Of a stretch of DNA of 64,000 nucleotides, positions 11,262-23,700 are shown piece after piece. Position 1 is the stretch's first letter, and each line of letters begins with the position of its first letter. The DNA lies in the NCBI GenBank assembly GCA_023634235.1, contig JAMKCF010000008.1:15993558-16057557 (forward strand), read 5' to 3'. The translations under genes were made by a program, and so were the position numbers. The notes below the pieces were generated by a model. That model was given only the letters and a program-made list of their open reading frames with translations, ran no database searches and was not told where the DNA came from. The DNA is from Pisaster brevispinus (Eukaryota > Echinodermata > Asteroidea > Forcipulatida > Asteriidae).

Positions 11262-14200
11262 TTACAGTCTTGCCTTGTTTACTTCTGTGAACATCGCTTT
11301 TGCTTCCTTGATGTTCCTTCTATCAGATTCTTGGTCATATCGGCAGAAGTTTCCATACAAGTTTTGTTTCATTACCTGCAGAGTTTGTCTGTCGAAGCCT
11401 TCAGTCCCTGCAGTGAAGGAAGACAAACACCTGGCGGTTATACATCGATATCAATGCTCTGCTTGGAGAGTAAAGCATGCATTGTTAGTACTATAAATTT
11501 CCCAGGGTTGCAGCCTGTCACTTGGTGTAAACATTAAGTGACAACTTCAACCCAGTTGAAAATGTTTTAATGCATCGATGAAATCTAAAACACTGCTAGA
11601 GTTTTGCCATTCGGAAGCAAGCTGAATTTAAATTGTCAACATTGACTGATTGGACATTAAAGGTGAAGTGTCGTCATGATCATAGCTGGCCGGTGGCTGT
11701 ACATGGAATTATGAACTCAACAACCCAGTCACAACGGGCACTGTTATTATTATATTGTGATGTGTCGGACAGCGCAGGCGCATGCAGTCATCTGGGTTAG
11801 AGTTCATAGTTCCATGTTCAGTTGGCAACAGGCCTACATGCTAAGATCATGACAGTCCCCCTTCACAAGCTTACAACCATGTTTAGGGCACTTGATGTAC
11901 ACAGTGACACCTGCAATGAATGAACTGAATCATTATTGAATGTCATGTCAAGGCCAAGCAGCTTAGAGTACCAAACTCAGGTTATGGTGTTTCTGATCAG
12001 TAGAAGGTAGGTTTGAATCCCGGTCTTGACACTTGTGTTCTTGAGCAAGACCCTTAACCATTATTGCTCCGTCCTTTAGATGCAGATGGGGGCGTAAAGC
12101 TGTTGGTCCAGCATGCAATGTTATGTAGAACCCTGAACTCTTATCGTTAAGGGAACAAGTTTGCCCGGGGTGTTTTCTGGCTTGGTTGGCTGGTTGGTTC
12201 ACCCAGGGGTAAATGGGTACCTGTGAAGGCAGAGATGGTTCTTGTGATTGATTTGGCTTGGTGCGCTACATATTTGGCAGCACAGGCTGTATACTCCCAC
12301 GGGAGCTGAGATGGTTTAAAGAATCAAATAAATGGCCAAGTGACCAGGGGTAATAATGTTGGAGCGCCATGAGCTTCACTGAGTGACAGATTTGAGCGCT
12401 TTATACAAAGCCAATGTTGTTCATATGACTATATTAAGAACATGCCTTAAGAAAATGCTGTCACAGTGTGGTTAAGTTTCTAATTTTTACCAATGCGTTT
12501 CCTAGTGAAGGCTAATGCTGAATTGATGAGGTCCTTCATATCCACACATTCATCAATGACCGCTCTCTCTTTAGCCTCCTCAGCAGTCAACCGTTGTCCG
12601 TACAGTGCCAGGTCTCGGAATACGATGCCATCTCTCAGTTTCATCCTGTAGAGAGTATCTCACCATGGTTTATTTTGTCAGTTTAAGCATTATTAACAGT
12701 CTTGGTTTCAAGACTACGGTATTTTTTAGTACACACGTCCCTGCGGACCGGGGACCTCATTACCACGGGATCCAGGGGAACATAAATAAGAATAATAATA
12801 ACTAGTTTTTCTATGGGCGTCTCATGGGTATTGAATTATGAGACCCATTTATGTAATCACCTTGTAAGGATTTACAAGGTGCTGCGGTGCATTCAGCTAC
12901 CACTGCCAGAAACACCGGGGCAAACCCCTTCTCTTTGCAATAAGTGTAACTGGGTTCTTTTGCGTGCATTACACAACACACGGGACCTATGGCTTTACGT
13001 CCCATCCGATGGACGAAGCAATAATGGTTAAATGTCTTGCTTAAGGACACAAGTGTCAAGACCGGGACTCAAACCCACACCCCGCCGATCAGAAACACTG
13101 GAGCTTGAGTTCGGTGCTCTTAATAACACACATACATGTACCTAAATAACACACATACATGTACCTAAATAACACACATACATGTACCTAAATAACACAC
13201 ATACATGTACCTAAATAACACACATACATGTACCTAAATAACACACATACATGTACCTAAATAACACACATACATGTGAAAACTGTGCATAATCCATCAA
13301 AGGTTTGTTGGATATGAAAACACCATGGTCTTGAAACTAAGACTATGTAGAGGTGAGAATTATGTCTTGTGTGATCGTTAACTTGTTGCAAGGGGACACA
13401 TTGTGTTTAGGCCATATAGTTTTTACCATACACGCATTTTTACATGCAAATTGATTCCCAAAATGGCGAATGAGGCCAACAGTTAGCCGCATGTGACGTT
13501 GGTGCAAGGGGGAGAGGTGGGGGGGGGGGGGGGGAGTCAATGAGAAGGGGTTTAGGGCTGTACCTTAGTAATGAAGCTGTATCAGAGCGGAGGGGGATTT
13601 TGATGTTGATTTCAGGGAAGCAGATCCATCCTTGCTGCGTCCTCATAATGCGATAGTCACATGCCATAGCCACAAAGCCACCCGCTGCATACGCATGCCC
13701 TGAATTCAAAATGCACATACTAAAATTATTAAAATTAACCTTCAGTGATTACACCAAGGATGCCTCATAAGTGTACTTAATCACTGCAGCTCACAGAAAC
13801 ACAATGCTAAGTGTTCTGGGTTCTTTCATGTACACTACCTATACTAGACCTAGTACATGGGATCTATGGCTTAATTATGTCCTGGAAAAAGAAAGAAATG
13901 ATTGTAAAGTATCTTGCTCAAGGGCAGAGGCATTATTTATTAATGATTTTGTTTTACACTGACTTTTATTTATTGGCCCACAATGAAAGTAAGACTAGTC
14001 TATGACTTCATTTTGCTATCCGATCCTTTATATTTATGTTTGTGTCTCTTTCTGTTGTTCTTTTGTCAATATCTACAGACAGGGAAACCACCAGCAATAG
14101 GGCAAGATAGCTCAGATGGTTGAGCACTGGAACGTTAATCTGGAGGTCACAGGTGTAAATCCCTTTCTACTCAACTTTTCTTTGTTTAACCCAAACTAAT

Positions 14201-15565
14201 TTTACTTAATCCAACAAGCATGATCTAACTGCATCTCTAGTAACTAACAGCAACTTGCCATTTATTGCTGCCAGGGTCAGCAGCGGGAACACCAGCAGTC
14301 TTTGCAGGAAATTCTCATAGGTAGGAAAGAACTCAGTCAGTGTTGCGGCATCTTGCTGGCTTATCCATTCAGTGTCTAAGCCACAGCTGAAGTATTTACC
14401 AACTCCTGTTATGATCATGGCTTTGGCATTTCCACGTCTTACGTTTGTGAGAAAATCAAGCAGTAAAGTAAGAGTGAGCAACAGTTTTTTTTTATACTGA
14501 ACACATTTAACCCTTTTAGCCCAAATGGCGACTTTAGTCGACCAAGACAACACCAACAAAAAGCACAAAGGCCACTTGTTCAAAAGCTGTAATTTTGTCA
14601 ATGTTCCAACTCTCCAAACCCAACCTTAGCATGGTTGGAAAGATGCATACATACTTGGATAATGTGAAAGGAAATTCAATAATTTTAGATTTGTATTACT
14701 TACAAAAATGAAATCTTCAAGGTAATAATAGAGTTTGTACAATTGACCCTTGAACACAAGCTTTCTGTTATGTGAGAATGTGCACTTTACGCTTGAGTGG
14801 TCAAAAAATGTTATTACAAGCGGTTGTAGTCAAAAGAATTTGGCAACAAGAGGGTTAAAATGAAAAATTCATGTTTTTGTTTGTTTTTCCATTTAAAAAA
14901 TATAGTGGATATATTACCAGCACTAGCTAAGTTGTACTAAACATGACTAAGCCAGCAAATCTTGTAACGTCCTCTTTGACGCATACTTAAGTCGCCAACA
15001 TTATATAAAGTATTAAATTGCAAGGATTTTCACAATGCCGACTGACAATAATGAATTACTCCAAAATTAATGACCATAAAAACTTACTTGGTAAAGAGCA
15101 CTGGAGAGCTGTTGATATTATAAAACATTGTTAGAATTGACCCCCTTTGAAGTCATCTAGTTTTAGAGAATGGTTATTTTTCACCCCAAAATTTGACTGT
15201 GAGAAAGGCTTCAGACTTCATGCCTGAAGCCTTTCTGAGGCATCTGAAAGCACACACTTCTATGCAACAAGGGTGTGTTTTTAGTTTCATTATTTTCTTG
15301 CAACTTCGATAACTAATTGAGCTTGAATTTTAACATATTTGTTGTTTTAAGATGTTTGGATACACCAAGTGAGGATACTGATCTTTGACAACCATTCCTT
15401 GTACAATCTCAACTCCTTTCACCTTTCCACTTCATCCAGAGCGGAGTTCATCTCTCTCAGCGTGGATTGATTGAGTCTGTTCTCTCCATTGTTCAACCAT
15501 AAGATGGCTACATCCTTGATGAAGCGGACATGAATGCCGGCAGGAATCTTGGAAGCATCGGTCAT
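11262..15565 (-). CDS. Enoyl-CoA delta-isomerase-like crotonase, 5 coding exons, 252 residues
   Basis: Coding exons in transcript order: 15565-15423, 14437-14259, 13699-13564, 12645-12491, 11407-11262 (stop at 11264-11262). The frame holds through all four junctions. The crotonase fold is marked by GKYFSCGLD (residues 61-69, first oxyanion-hole loop) and NGHAYAAGG (107-115). Glu137 in FPEIN matches the single conserved acidic residue of the isomerases. The second hydratase glutamate is absent (GGF where hydratases have GCE). The family shifts delta-3 double bonds to trans-delta-2 in oxidation of unsaturated fatty acids. The C-terminus Ala-Arg-Leu resembles a PTS1 signal, so peroxisomal location is inferred. 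Intron 2 uses a GC donor (gcaagt after 14259), needed to rebuild NGHA. The start is the first Met of the MTDASKIPAG reading. The exon continues 5' to a splice acceptor near 15614, so an upstream 5' exon must exist. Confidence 0.85.
11663..11866. repeat. 204-bp imperfect foldback, MITE-like
   Basis: The left arm runs from gtgaagtgtcgtcatgatca and the right arm ends gatcatgacagt...cttcac. Inner arms acatggaattatgaactc and gagttcatagttccatgt also pair. It lies upstream (in transcript sense) of the last isomerase exon, in its intron 4. Confidence 0.7.
11945..12415 (+). repeat. SINE family A, long-tail variant
   Basis: The B-box-like ggtttgaatcccggtc is followed by the family body and a distinct tail containing aaatgggtacctgtgaa and ctgtatactcccacggg. 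The same tail is seen at 59660-59850 and in part at 54860-54960. Confidence 0.7.
12835..13115 (-). repeat. SINE family A, nearly full copy
   Basis: Reverse orientation of the family. At the plus-strand right end lie the head motifs ctcaaacccacaccc and cactggagcttgagt. The body ggacacaagtgtcaagaccg and the tail caccttgtaaggattta lie to the left. Confidence 0.75.
13121..13278. repeat. 23-bp minisatellite, about seven copies
   Basis: The unit acctaaataacacacatac plus atgt repeats with an exact 23-bp period and almost no variation. It begins at the head of the preceding SINE, so it probably grew from sequence at that junction. Confidence 0.95.
13785..13935 (-). repeat. Fragment of SINE family A
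   Basis: Decayed copy in reverse orientation, recognised by gttctgggttctttcatgta, ggatctatggctta and cttgctcaaggg in the family order. It lies in isomerase intron 2. Confidence 0.5.
14098..14205 (+). repeat. SINE family B (tRNA-Lys-like), short copy
   Basis: The order gatagctcagatggttgagc, gttaatctggaggtcac, aggtgtaaatccc and ttctttgtttaaccc is the tRNA-like head plus tail of family B. Confidence 0.7.
15045..15395 (+). repeat. Interspersed element related to 32907-33275
   Basis: Shared blocks with the second copy include atgaccataaaaactt, cttggtaa and gctgttgat. An internal hairpin (gaaaggcttcag...ctgaagcctttc) is visible near 15204-15237. I recall this type of element as abundant in sea stars; that recollection is unverified. 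Confidence 0.6.
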
Positions 15566-15702
15566 GTTGTAAGAATTCAGTGATGACTGCCAAAACTGAT
15601 GACAGATGTTGGCCCTGCTGGTATTAAACAGTTAAACATAATACATGACACATAAAAGCATTAATACAATGAGAGTACTTTATTTATTAACCACTTCACG
15701 TC

Positions 15703-15951
15703 GGGCCCAATTTCATGGCTCTGCTTACCGCTGAATTCTGCGCTTGCGATCATCATTCTCCGCTTACCGGCAAGCGCCAAATTTCTGCGCTAGCTTTGTA
15801 AGCGAAGAATGCCTAGTAAAGTGGAGTACGCACACGCACAAGCAAAAATTCTCTGCCATACTGTGAAATACGCTTGACGTAAGCGCGGAATTCCCTGCGT
15901 CCGTAAGCGCCGATTCTTTGCTTACGGTAAGCAGAGCCATGAAATCGGGCC
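15703..15951. repeat. 249-bp MITE, gggccc-atttcat family
   Basis: Terminal inverted repeats are gggcccaatttcatggctct at the left and agagccatgaaatcgggcc at the right, continuing into gcttaccg/cggtaagc. The interior is rich in gcgctt/aagcgc. Related copies lie at 41319-41510, 54567-54755, 47030-47095 and 49850-49925. Confidence 0.85.
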
Positions 15952-15959
15952 AAGATGAG

Positions 15960-16215
15960 GTGTATATTTGGCTGAGCGGTTAAGAGCACCAGACTCAAGC
16001 TCTGGTCTTTCTGATCAGCAGAGTGTGGGTTCGAGTCCCAATCATGACACTCGTGTCCTTAAGCAAGACATTTAAGCATTATTGCTAAATGTCCTTTTGA
16101 TGGGACGTAAAGCCATATCGCTATGAGAAGGGTTTGTACCGGTGTGTCTTGCAGTGGCTGCTGAATGCGCCCCAGCACATTGTAAACCCTTATAACGTGC
16201 TACATAAATCTGATC
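15960..16215 (+). repeat. SINE family A, full-looking copy
   Basis: The head ggctgagcggttaagagcac and B box ggttcgagtcccaatc are among the best-preserved of the family here. The body (cttaagcaagacattta, gatgggacgtaaagcc) and the tail (gcacattgtaaaccctt) follow. It abuts the end of the neighbouring MITE. Confidence 0.8.
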
Positions 16216-17734
16216 TCATAGTTTTTTTTAAATGTCTAAAAATTCTGTCTTTGAATGTTTGTGTATGTTCAAGTGCCTCAAGTACCTTATTGTGCACTAT
16301 GTAAGACTATATATTATTATTGTTATTATTATTATTATAACACTAACTTAATAAACGCAACATTTTTTCTGGATTGACTTACAGCAGACGGTTTATCATG
16401 ACAGGAGCAACGTCAGTGCCCTCAATTTTTTTATGGCAGCCAGAGAGCTGATTGAAATATCCACCCGGACTTTCTTTTGTGGAGTGTGCAAAGTCATGCA
16501 CCCACCAAGACTACGTTTCTTTTCAACCTTTCTAAAACATGCAGTGTAATACATGTATCTCTTTTCTGGAGGTTATTATGTAACCCTGATTCCATATTTT
16601 TGCCCTGTTGTTGTAAAAATGTGGCATACAAGAAAAGACAGGCTGCCACCAGGCTGGGAATCACGGTGAGTGCCTTACTCATATTTTCACAAGAGACAAC
16701 ATCAAATCCGATGTTGTCTTTCCTTTGTCAAGTCAGTGTTTATGAGATTTACAAAGGAAAACAATTACTCAAGAAGCGCCAAGAAGTTTTAAAAAATGGG
16801 TGGGTGGGCACAGAAAATTGTTTCAGAATACCAGCGTGAAGTGATTAAGCTACACAATATTTTGAGAGTTAACTTGAAGTTGGGTAATTGCGATGATGGT
16901 AATGTATTAAAACCACTGACTGGTGTCTGACTGGTCAAAGAGAGAGCCCAATAAACATGATAATTTGTGACCCTCTGGATGCCATCAGATTCAGTCATGT
17001 CAGTAGTATTTATTTATTTATTTGTTGTGTTTTTTTTTTGCAGTTCCACCTCTTGTCTTACCCCTCCCAATCCTAGGGTTACGGTCAATCATCGACTACA
17101 AAAAGTGTAATGCCTACAGTACGATATAGTTGTAGCACGTCAGTGTTTGTTCATAATCATTGTTTAATTGTTGCACTACACCGACGTCCTGGGTACAATA
17201 AAGCTTCTTTCATTCTCTACAATGCGAACAAAATTTTGACTAATGTTTTTGTTTTGTCTTCATATTTTCACTCGATTTAAGAAGCTGAAATTCCGCTCAT
17301 ATGATATAATCTTCATGACCATACAATTTTGATGGGTCCAAAAAATAACGAACACCTCACTGTACACAGAACAGAAACACCTCAGACGGTCGCAACCCCA
17401 GTTCAGTTGAGTTGGACTCGTGTTTCCGATAAAAACATTTTTGTAACCATGTAAATGACAGTAGTCAGTAGGCCTATGTGTTACCTCTTCTTGTATGCCT
17501 TCCCTTCCAGTCAGATGCAGGAAATGTGTGGTCAGTAGTTCTGGCTACTGCCGCATTTTGTAACGCTGTTTACCTTTTCTGATAACCACGACACACACAG
17601 GTGGATGTTGACCCCAATGTTGACAAGCACTTGGGGTCGGAGGTCAGATGAATAATTCATTGCATAGTGACGTGCCCACCCCCCCCCCCCCCCCCCGTGG
17701 CTACGCCGCTCTGAAATTGGCCAAATACTGAAAA

Positions 17735-20700
17735 CATTACAAAAGGTATAGTCCAGCATTTTTAGCACTTTCAGGCAAAAATTTGAAAAAAAATTACCAG
17801 GGGTATAAGCTTCCCTGTACATGATTTTTATCAAATTTGGGCGAAACAACATTTTTAAAATCTCAAGGGGTCCAGCATTTTCATATTTTTTAGGCTAAAC
17901 AAATGTTTAAATCACAAGAGGTAAGCCCAGCATACTTTGTTTTAATTTAGGCGAATAATTGAAGACTTGAAAAATTGTGAAAAATTGAAAAAGTCACATG
18001 AGGTAAGTCCACCATTTATCAATTTTAGGTTAAAATTAAGTAAAACAAAAGGGGTAAGTCCAGCAAGTTTAATAATTTTTATGCCAAAAATTGAAAAAAA
18101 TCACAAGGGGGTGGTAAGCCCAGCATTTTTATGAATTTTTGGGAAAAAAGTGAAAAAATCTCAAGAGGTAAGTCCAGCATTTTTAACAATTTTAGACCCC
18201 AAAACTGAAAAAATTACAAGGGGGTTAGTCCAGCATTTTCATGAAATTTAGGGTCAAAAATTGAGAAAAATTACTAGGGGTAAGTCCAGCATTTTTATCA
18301 AATTTAGGTCAAAACTTTAAAAATTACAAGGGTAAGTCCAGCATTTTTATCAAATTTAGGTCAAAACTTTAAAAATTACAAGGGTAAGTCCAGCATTTTT
18401 ATCAATTTTAGGTCAAAAATTGAAAAAAATCACAAGGGGTAAGTCCAGCATTTTTAGCAATTTTAGGTCAAAGATTGAAAAAATCACATCGGGTAAGTCC
18501 AGCAGTTTTATCAAATTTAGGTCAAAACAATTACAAGGGGTAAGCCCAACATTTTTCTTAATTGTAGGTCAAAAATGGAAAAAAACAGAATGGGTAAGTC
18601 CAGCATTTTATCAATTTTGGGTCAAAAATTGAGAACATTACAAAGGGGTTAGTCCAGTAGTTTTATCAATTTTAGACCTAAAAATTGGATAAAACACAAG
18701 GGGTAAGTCCAGCATTTTTATCAAATTTAGGTCAAAACTTAACAAATTACAAGGGGGAAGCCCAGAATTTTTATCAATTTTAGGTAAAAAATTGAAAAAA
18801 TCACAAGGGGTAAGTCAAGCATTTTTGTCAAATTTGGGTCAAAATTGAAAAAGTTACAAGGGGTAAGTCCAGCATTCTTTTCAAAGTAAGGTCAAAATTG
18901 AGAAAAATTACAAAAGGGTTAGTCCAGTAGTTTTATCAATTTTAGACCTAAAAATTGAAAAAATCACAAGGGGTAAGCCCAGCATTTTTATCAATTTTAG
19001 GTCAAAAATTGAAAAAATCACAAGGGGTAAGTCCAGCATTTTTATCAATTTTAGGTCAAAGATTGAAAAAATCACATCGGGGTAAGTCCAGCAGTTTTAT
19101 CAAATTTAGGTCAAAACAATAACAAGGGGTAAGCCCAACATTTTTCTTAATTGTAGGTCAAAAATGGAAAAAATCAGAATGGTAAGTCCAGCATTTTTAT
19201 CAATTTTGGGTCAAAAATTGAGAACATTACAAAGGGGTTAGTCCAATAGTTTTATCAATTTTAGACCTAAAAATTGGATAAAACACAAGGGGTAAGTCCA
19301 GCATTTTTATCAAATTTAGGTCAAAACTTAACAAATTACAAGGGGGAAGCCCAGAATTTTTATCAATTTTAGGTAAAAAATTGAAAAAATCACAAGGGGG
19401 TAAGTCAAGCATTTTTATCAAATTTGGGTCAAAAATTGAAAAAAGTTACAAGGGGTAAGTCCAGCATTCTTATCAAAGTAAGGTCAAAATTGAGAAAAAT
19501 TACAAAAGGGTTAGTCCAGTAGTTTTATCAATTTTAGACCTAAAAATTGAAAAAATCACAAGGGGTAAGCCCAGCATTTTTATCAATTTAAGGTCAAAAA
19601 TTGAGAAAAATCACAAGGGGTAAGTCCAGCATTTTTATCAATTTTAGGTCAAAAATTGAAAAAATCACAAGGGGTAAGTCCACAATTTTATCAAATTTAG
19701 GTCAAAAATTGAAAAAATCACAAGGGGTTAGTCCAGCAGTTTTATCAAATTTGGGTCAAAAATTTAGATAAATTACAAGGGGTAAGCCCAGTAGTTTTAT
19801 CAATTTTAGACCTAAAAATTGAAAAAAAAACACAAGGGGTAAGTCCAGCATTTTTATCAAATTTGGGTCAAAAATTGAAAAAATCACAAGGGTAAGTCCA
19901 GCATTTTTATCAAATTTAGGTCAAAACTTTAAAAATTACAAGGGTAAGTCCAGCATTTTTATCAATTTAGGTCAAAACTTTAAAAATTACAAGGGTAAGT
20001 CCAGCATTTTTATCAATTTTAGGTCAAAAATTGAAAAAATCACAAGGGGTAAGTCCAGCATTTTTAGCAATTTTAGGTCAAAGATTGAAAAAATCACATC
20101 GGGTAAGTCCAGCAGTTTTATCAAATTTAGGTCAAAACAATTACAAGGGGTAAGCCCAACATTTTTCTTAATTGTAGGTCAAAAATGGAAAAAAACAGAA
20201 TGGGTAAGTCCAGCATTTTATCAATTTTGGGTCAAAAATTGAGAACATTACAAAGGGGTTAGTCCAGTAGTTTTATCAATTTTAGACCTAAAAATTGGAT
20301 AAAACACAAGGGGTAAGTCCAGCATTTTTATCAAATTTAGGTCAAAACTTGACAAGGGGGAAGCCCAGAATTTTTATCAATTTTAGGTAAAAAATTGAAA
20401 AAATCACAAGGGGTAAGTCAAGCATTTTTGTCAAATTTGGGTCAAAAATTGAAAAAGTTACAAGGGGTAAGTCCAGCATTCTTTTCAAAGTAAGGTCAAA
20501 ATTGAGAAAAATTACAAAAGGGTTAGTCCAGTAGTTTTATCAATTTTAGACCTAAAAATTGAAAAAATCACAAGGGTAAGCCCAGCATTTATTATCAATT
20601 TTAGGTCAAAAATTGAAAAAATCACAAGGGGTAAGTCCAGCATTTTTATCAATTTTAGGTCAAAGATTGAAAAAATCACATCGGGTAAGTCCAGCAGTTT

Positions 20701-23700
20701 TATCAAATTTAGGTCAAAACAATAACAAGGGGTAAGCCCAACATTTTTCTTAATTGTAGGTCAAAAATGGAAAAAATCAGAATGGGTAAGTCCAGCATTT
20801 TTATCAATTTTGGGTCAAAAATTGAGAACATTACAAAGGGGTTAGTCCCAATAGTTTTATCAATTTTAGACCTAAAAATTGGATAAAACACAAGGGGTAA
20901 GTCCAGCATTTTTATCAAATTTAGGTCAAAACTTAACAAATTACAAGGGGGAAGCCCAGAATTTTTATCAATTTTAGGTAAAAAATTGAAAAATCACAAG
21001 GGGTAAGTCAAGCATTTTTATCAAATTTGGGTCAAAAATTGAAAAAGTTACAAGGGGTAAGTCCAGCATTCTTATCAAAGTAAGGTCAAAATTGAGAAAA
21101 ATTACAAAAGGGTTAGTCCAGTAGTTTTTATCAATTTTAGACCTAAAAATTGAAAAAATCACAAGGGGTAAGCCCAGCATTTTTTATCAATTTAAGGTCA
21201 AAAATTGAGAAAAAATCACAAGGGGTAAGTCCAGCATTTTTATCAATTTTAGGTCAAAAATTGAAAAAATCACAAGGGGTAAGTCCACAATTTTATCAAA
21301 TTTAGGTCAAAAATTGAAAAAATCACAAGGGTTAGTCCAGCAGTTTTATCAAATTTGGGGTCAAAAATTTAGATAAATTACAAGGGGTAAGCCCAGTAGT
21401 TTTATCAATTTTAGACCTAAAAATTGAAAAAAAAACACAAGGGGTAAGTCCAGCATTTTTATCAAATTTGGGTCAAAAATTGAAAAAATCACAAGGGGTA
21501 AGTCCAGCATTTTTATCAATTTTAGGTCAAAAATTGAGAAAAATTACAAGGGGTTAGTCCAGCAGTTTTATCAATTTTAGGTCAAAAATTGAAAAATTAC
21601 AAAGGGTAAGTCCAGCATTTTTATCAAATTTGGGTCAAACATTGAGAAAAATTACAAGGGGTTAGTCCAGTAGTTATTTTAATTTTAGACCTAAAAATTG
21701 AAAAAATCACAAGGGGTAAGTCCAGCATTTTTATCAATTTTAGGTCAAAAATTGAAAAAATCACAAGGGGTAATCCAGCAGTTTTATCAAATTTGGGTCA
21801 AAAATTGAGAAAAATTACAAGGGGTAAGCCCAGTAGTTTTATCAATTTTAGACCTAAAAATTGAAAAAAAAAACACAAGGGGTAAGTCCAGCATTTTTAT
21901 AAAATTTGGGTCAAAATTGAAAAAATCACAAGGGGTTAGTCCAGCAGTTTTATCAAATTTGGGTCAAAATCCAGAAAAACTACAAGGGGTTTTATCAAAT
22001 TTAGGTCAAAAATTTAGAAAAATTACAAGGGGTAAGCCCAGTAGTTTTATCAATTTTAGACCTAAAAATTAAAAAAAACACAAGGGGTATGTCCAGCATT
22101 TTTTTCAAATTTGGGTCAAAAAATTGAAAAAATCACAAGAGGTTAGTCCAGCAGTTTTATCAAATTTAGGTCAAAAATTGAGAAAAAATTACAAGGGGTA
22201 AGTCCAGCATTTTTATCAAATTTGGGTCAAAAATTGAGAAAAATTTCAAGAGGTTAGTCCAGCAGTTTTATCAAATTTAGGTCAAAAATTGAGAAAAATT
22301 ACAAGGGGTAAGTCCAGCATTTTTATTAATTTTAGGTCAAAAATTGAGAAAAGTTACGAGGGGTTAGTCCAGCATTTGTATCAATTTTAGACCCAAAAAT
22401 TGAAAAAAATACAAGAGGTAAGTCCAGCATTTTTATCAAATATGGGTCAAAAATTGAAAAAATCACAAGGGGTAAGTTCAGCATTTTTATCAATTTTAGG
22501 TCAAAAATTGAAAAAATTACAAGAGGTAAGTCCAGCATTTTTATCAAATTTGGGTCAAAAATTGAAAAAAACACAAGGGGTAAGTCCAGCATTTTTATCA
22601 ATTTTAGGTAAAAAATTGAGAAAAATCACAAGGGGTAAGTCCAGCATTTTTATCAAATTTGGGTCAAAAATTGAAAAAGTTACAAGGGGTAAGTCCAGCA
22701 TTCTTATCAAAGTAAGGTCAAAATTGAGAAAAATTACAAAAGGGTTAGTCCAGTAGTTTTATCAATTTTAGACCTAAAAATTGAAAAAATCACAAGGGGT
22801 AAGCCCAGCATTTTAATCAATTTTAGGTCAAAAATTGAGAAAAATCACAAGGGGTAAGTCCAGCATTTTTATCAATTTTAGGTCAAAGATTGAAAAAATC
22901 ACATCGGGTAAGTCCAGCAGTTTTATCAAATTTAGGTCAAAACAATTACAAGGGGTAAGCCCAACATTTTTCTTAATTGTAGGTCAAAAATGGAAAAATC
23001 AGAATGGGTAAGTCCAGCATTTTTATCAATTTTGGGTCAAAAATTGAGAACATTACAAAGGGGTTAGTCCAATAGTTTTATCAATTTTAGACCTAAAAAT
23101 TGGATAAAACACAAGGGGTAAGTCCAGCATTTTTATCAAATTTAGGTCAAAACTTAACAAATTACAAGGGGGAAGCCCAGAATTTTTATCAATTTTAGGT
23201 AAAAAATTGAAAAAATCACAAGGGGTAAGTCAAGCATTTTTATCAAATTTGGGTCAAAAATTGAAAAAGTTACAAGGGGTAAGTCCAGCATTCTTATCAA
23301 AGTAAGGTCAAAATTGAGAAAAATTACAAAAGGGTTAGTCCAGTAGTTTTATCAATTTTAGACCTAAAAATTGAAAAAATCACAAGGGGTAAGCCCAGCA
23401 TTTTTATCAATTTAAGGTCAAAAATTGAGAAAAATCACAAGGGGTAAGTCCAGCATTTTTATCAATTTTAGGTCAAAAATTGAAAAAATCACAAGGGGTA
23501 AGTCCACAATTTTATCAAATTTAGGTCAAAAATTGAAAAAATCACAAGGGGTTAGTCCAGCAGTTTTATCAAATTTGGGTCAAAAATTTAGATAAATTAC
23601 AAGGGGTAAGCCCAGTAGTTTTATCAATTTTAGACCTAAAAATTGAAAAAAAAACACAAGGGGTAAGTCCAGCATTTTTATCAAATTTGGGTCAAAAATT

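Larger units (their letters stand above)
15615..17730. other. Non-coding stretch left of the satellite array
   Basis: No conserved coding segment is seen. If the isomerase gene has an upstream 5' exon beyond the array, all of this is its intron 1. The region holds a MITE (15703-15951), a SINE (15960-16215), an (ATT)n tract near 16313-16338, and a C run at 17679-17696. Confidence 0.5.
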
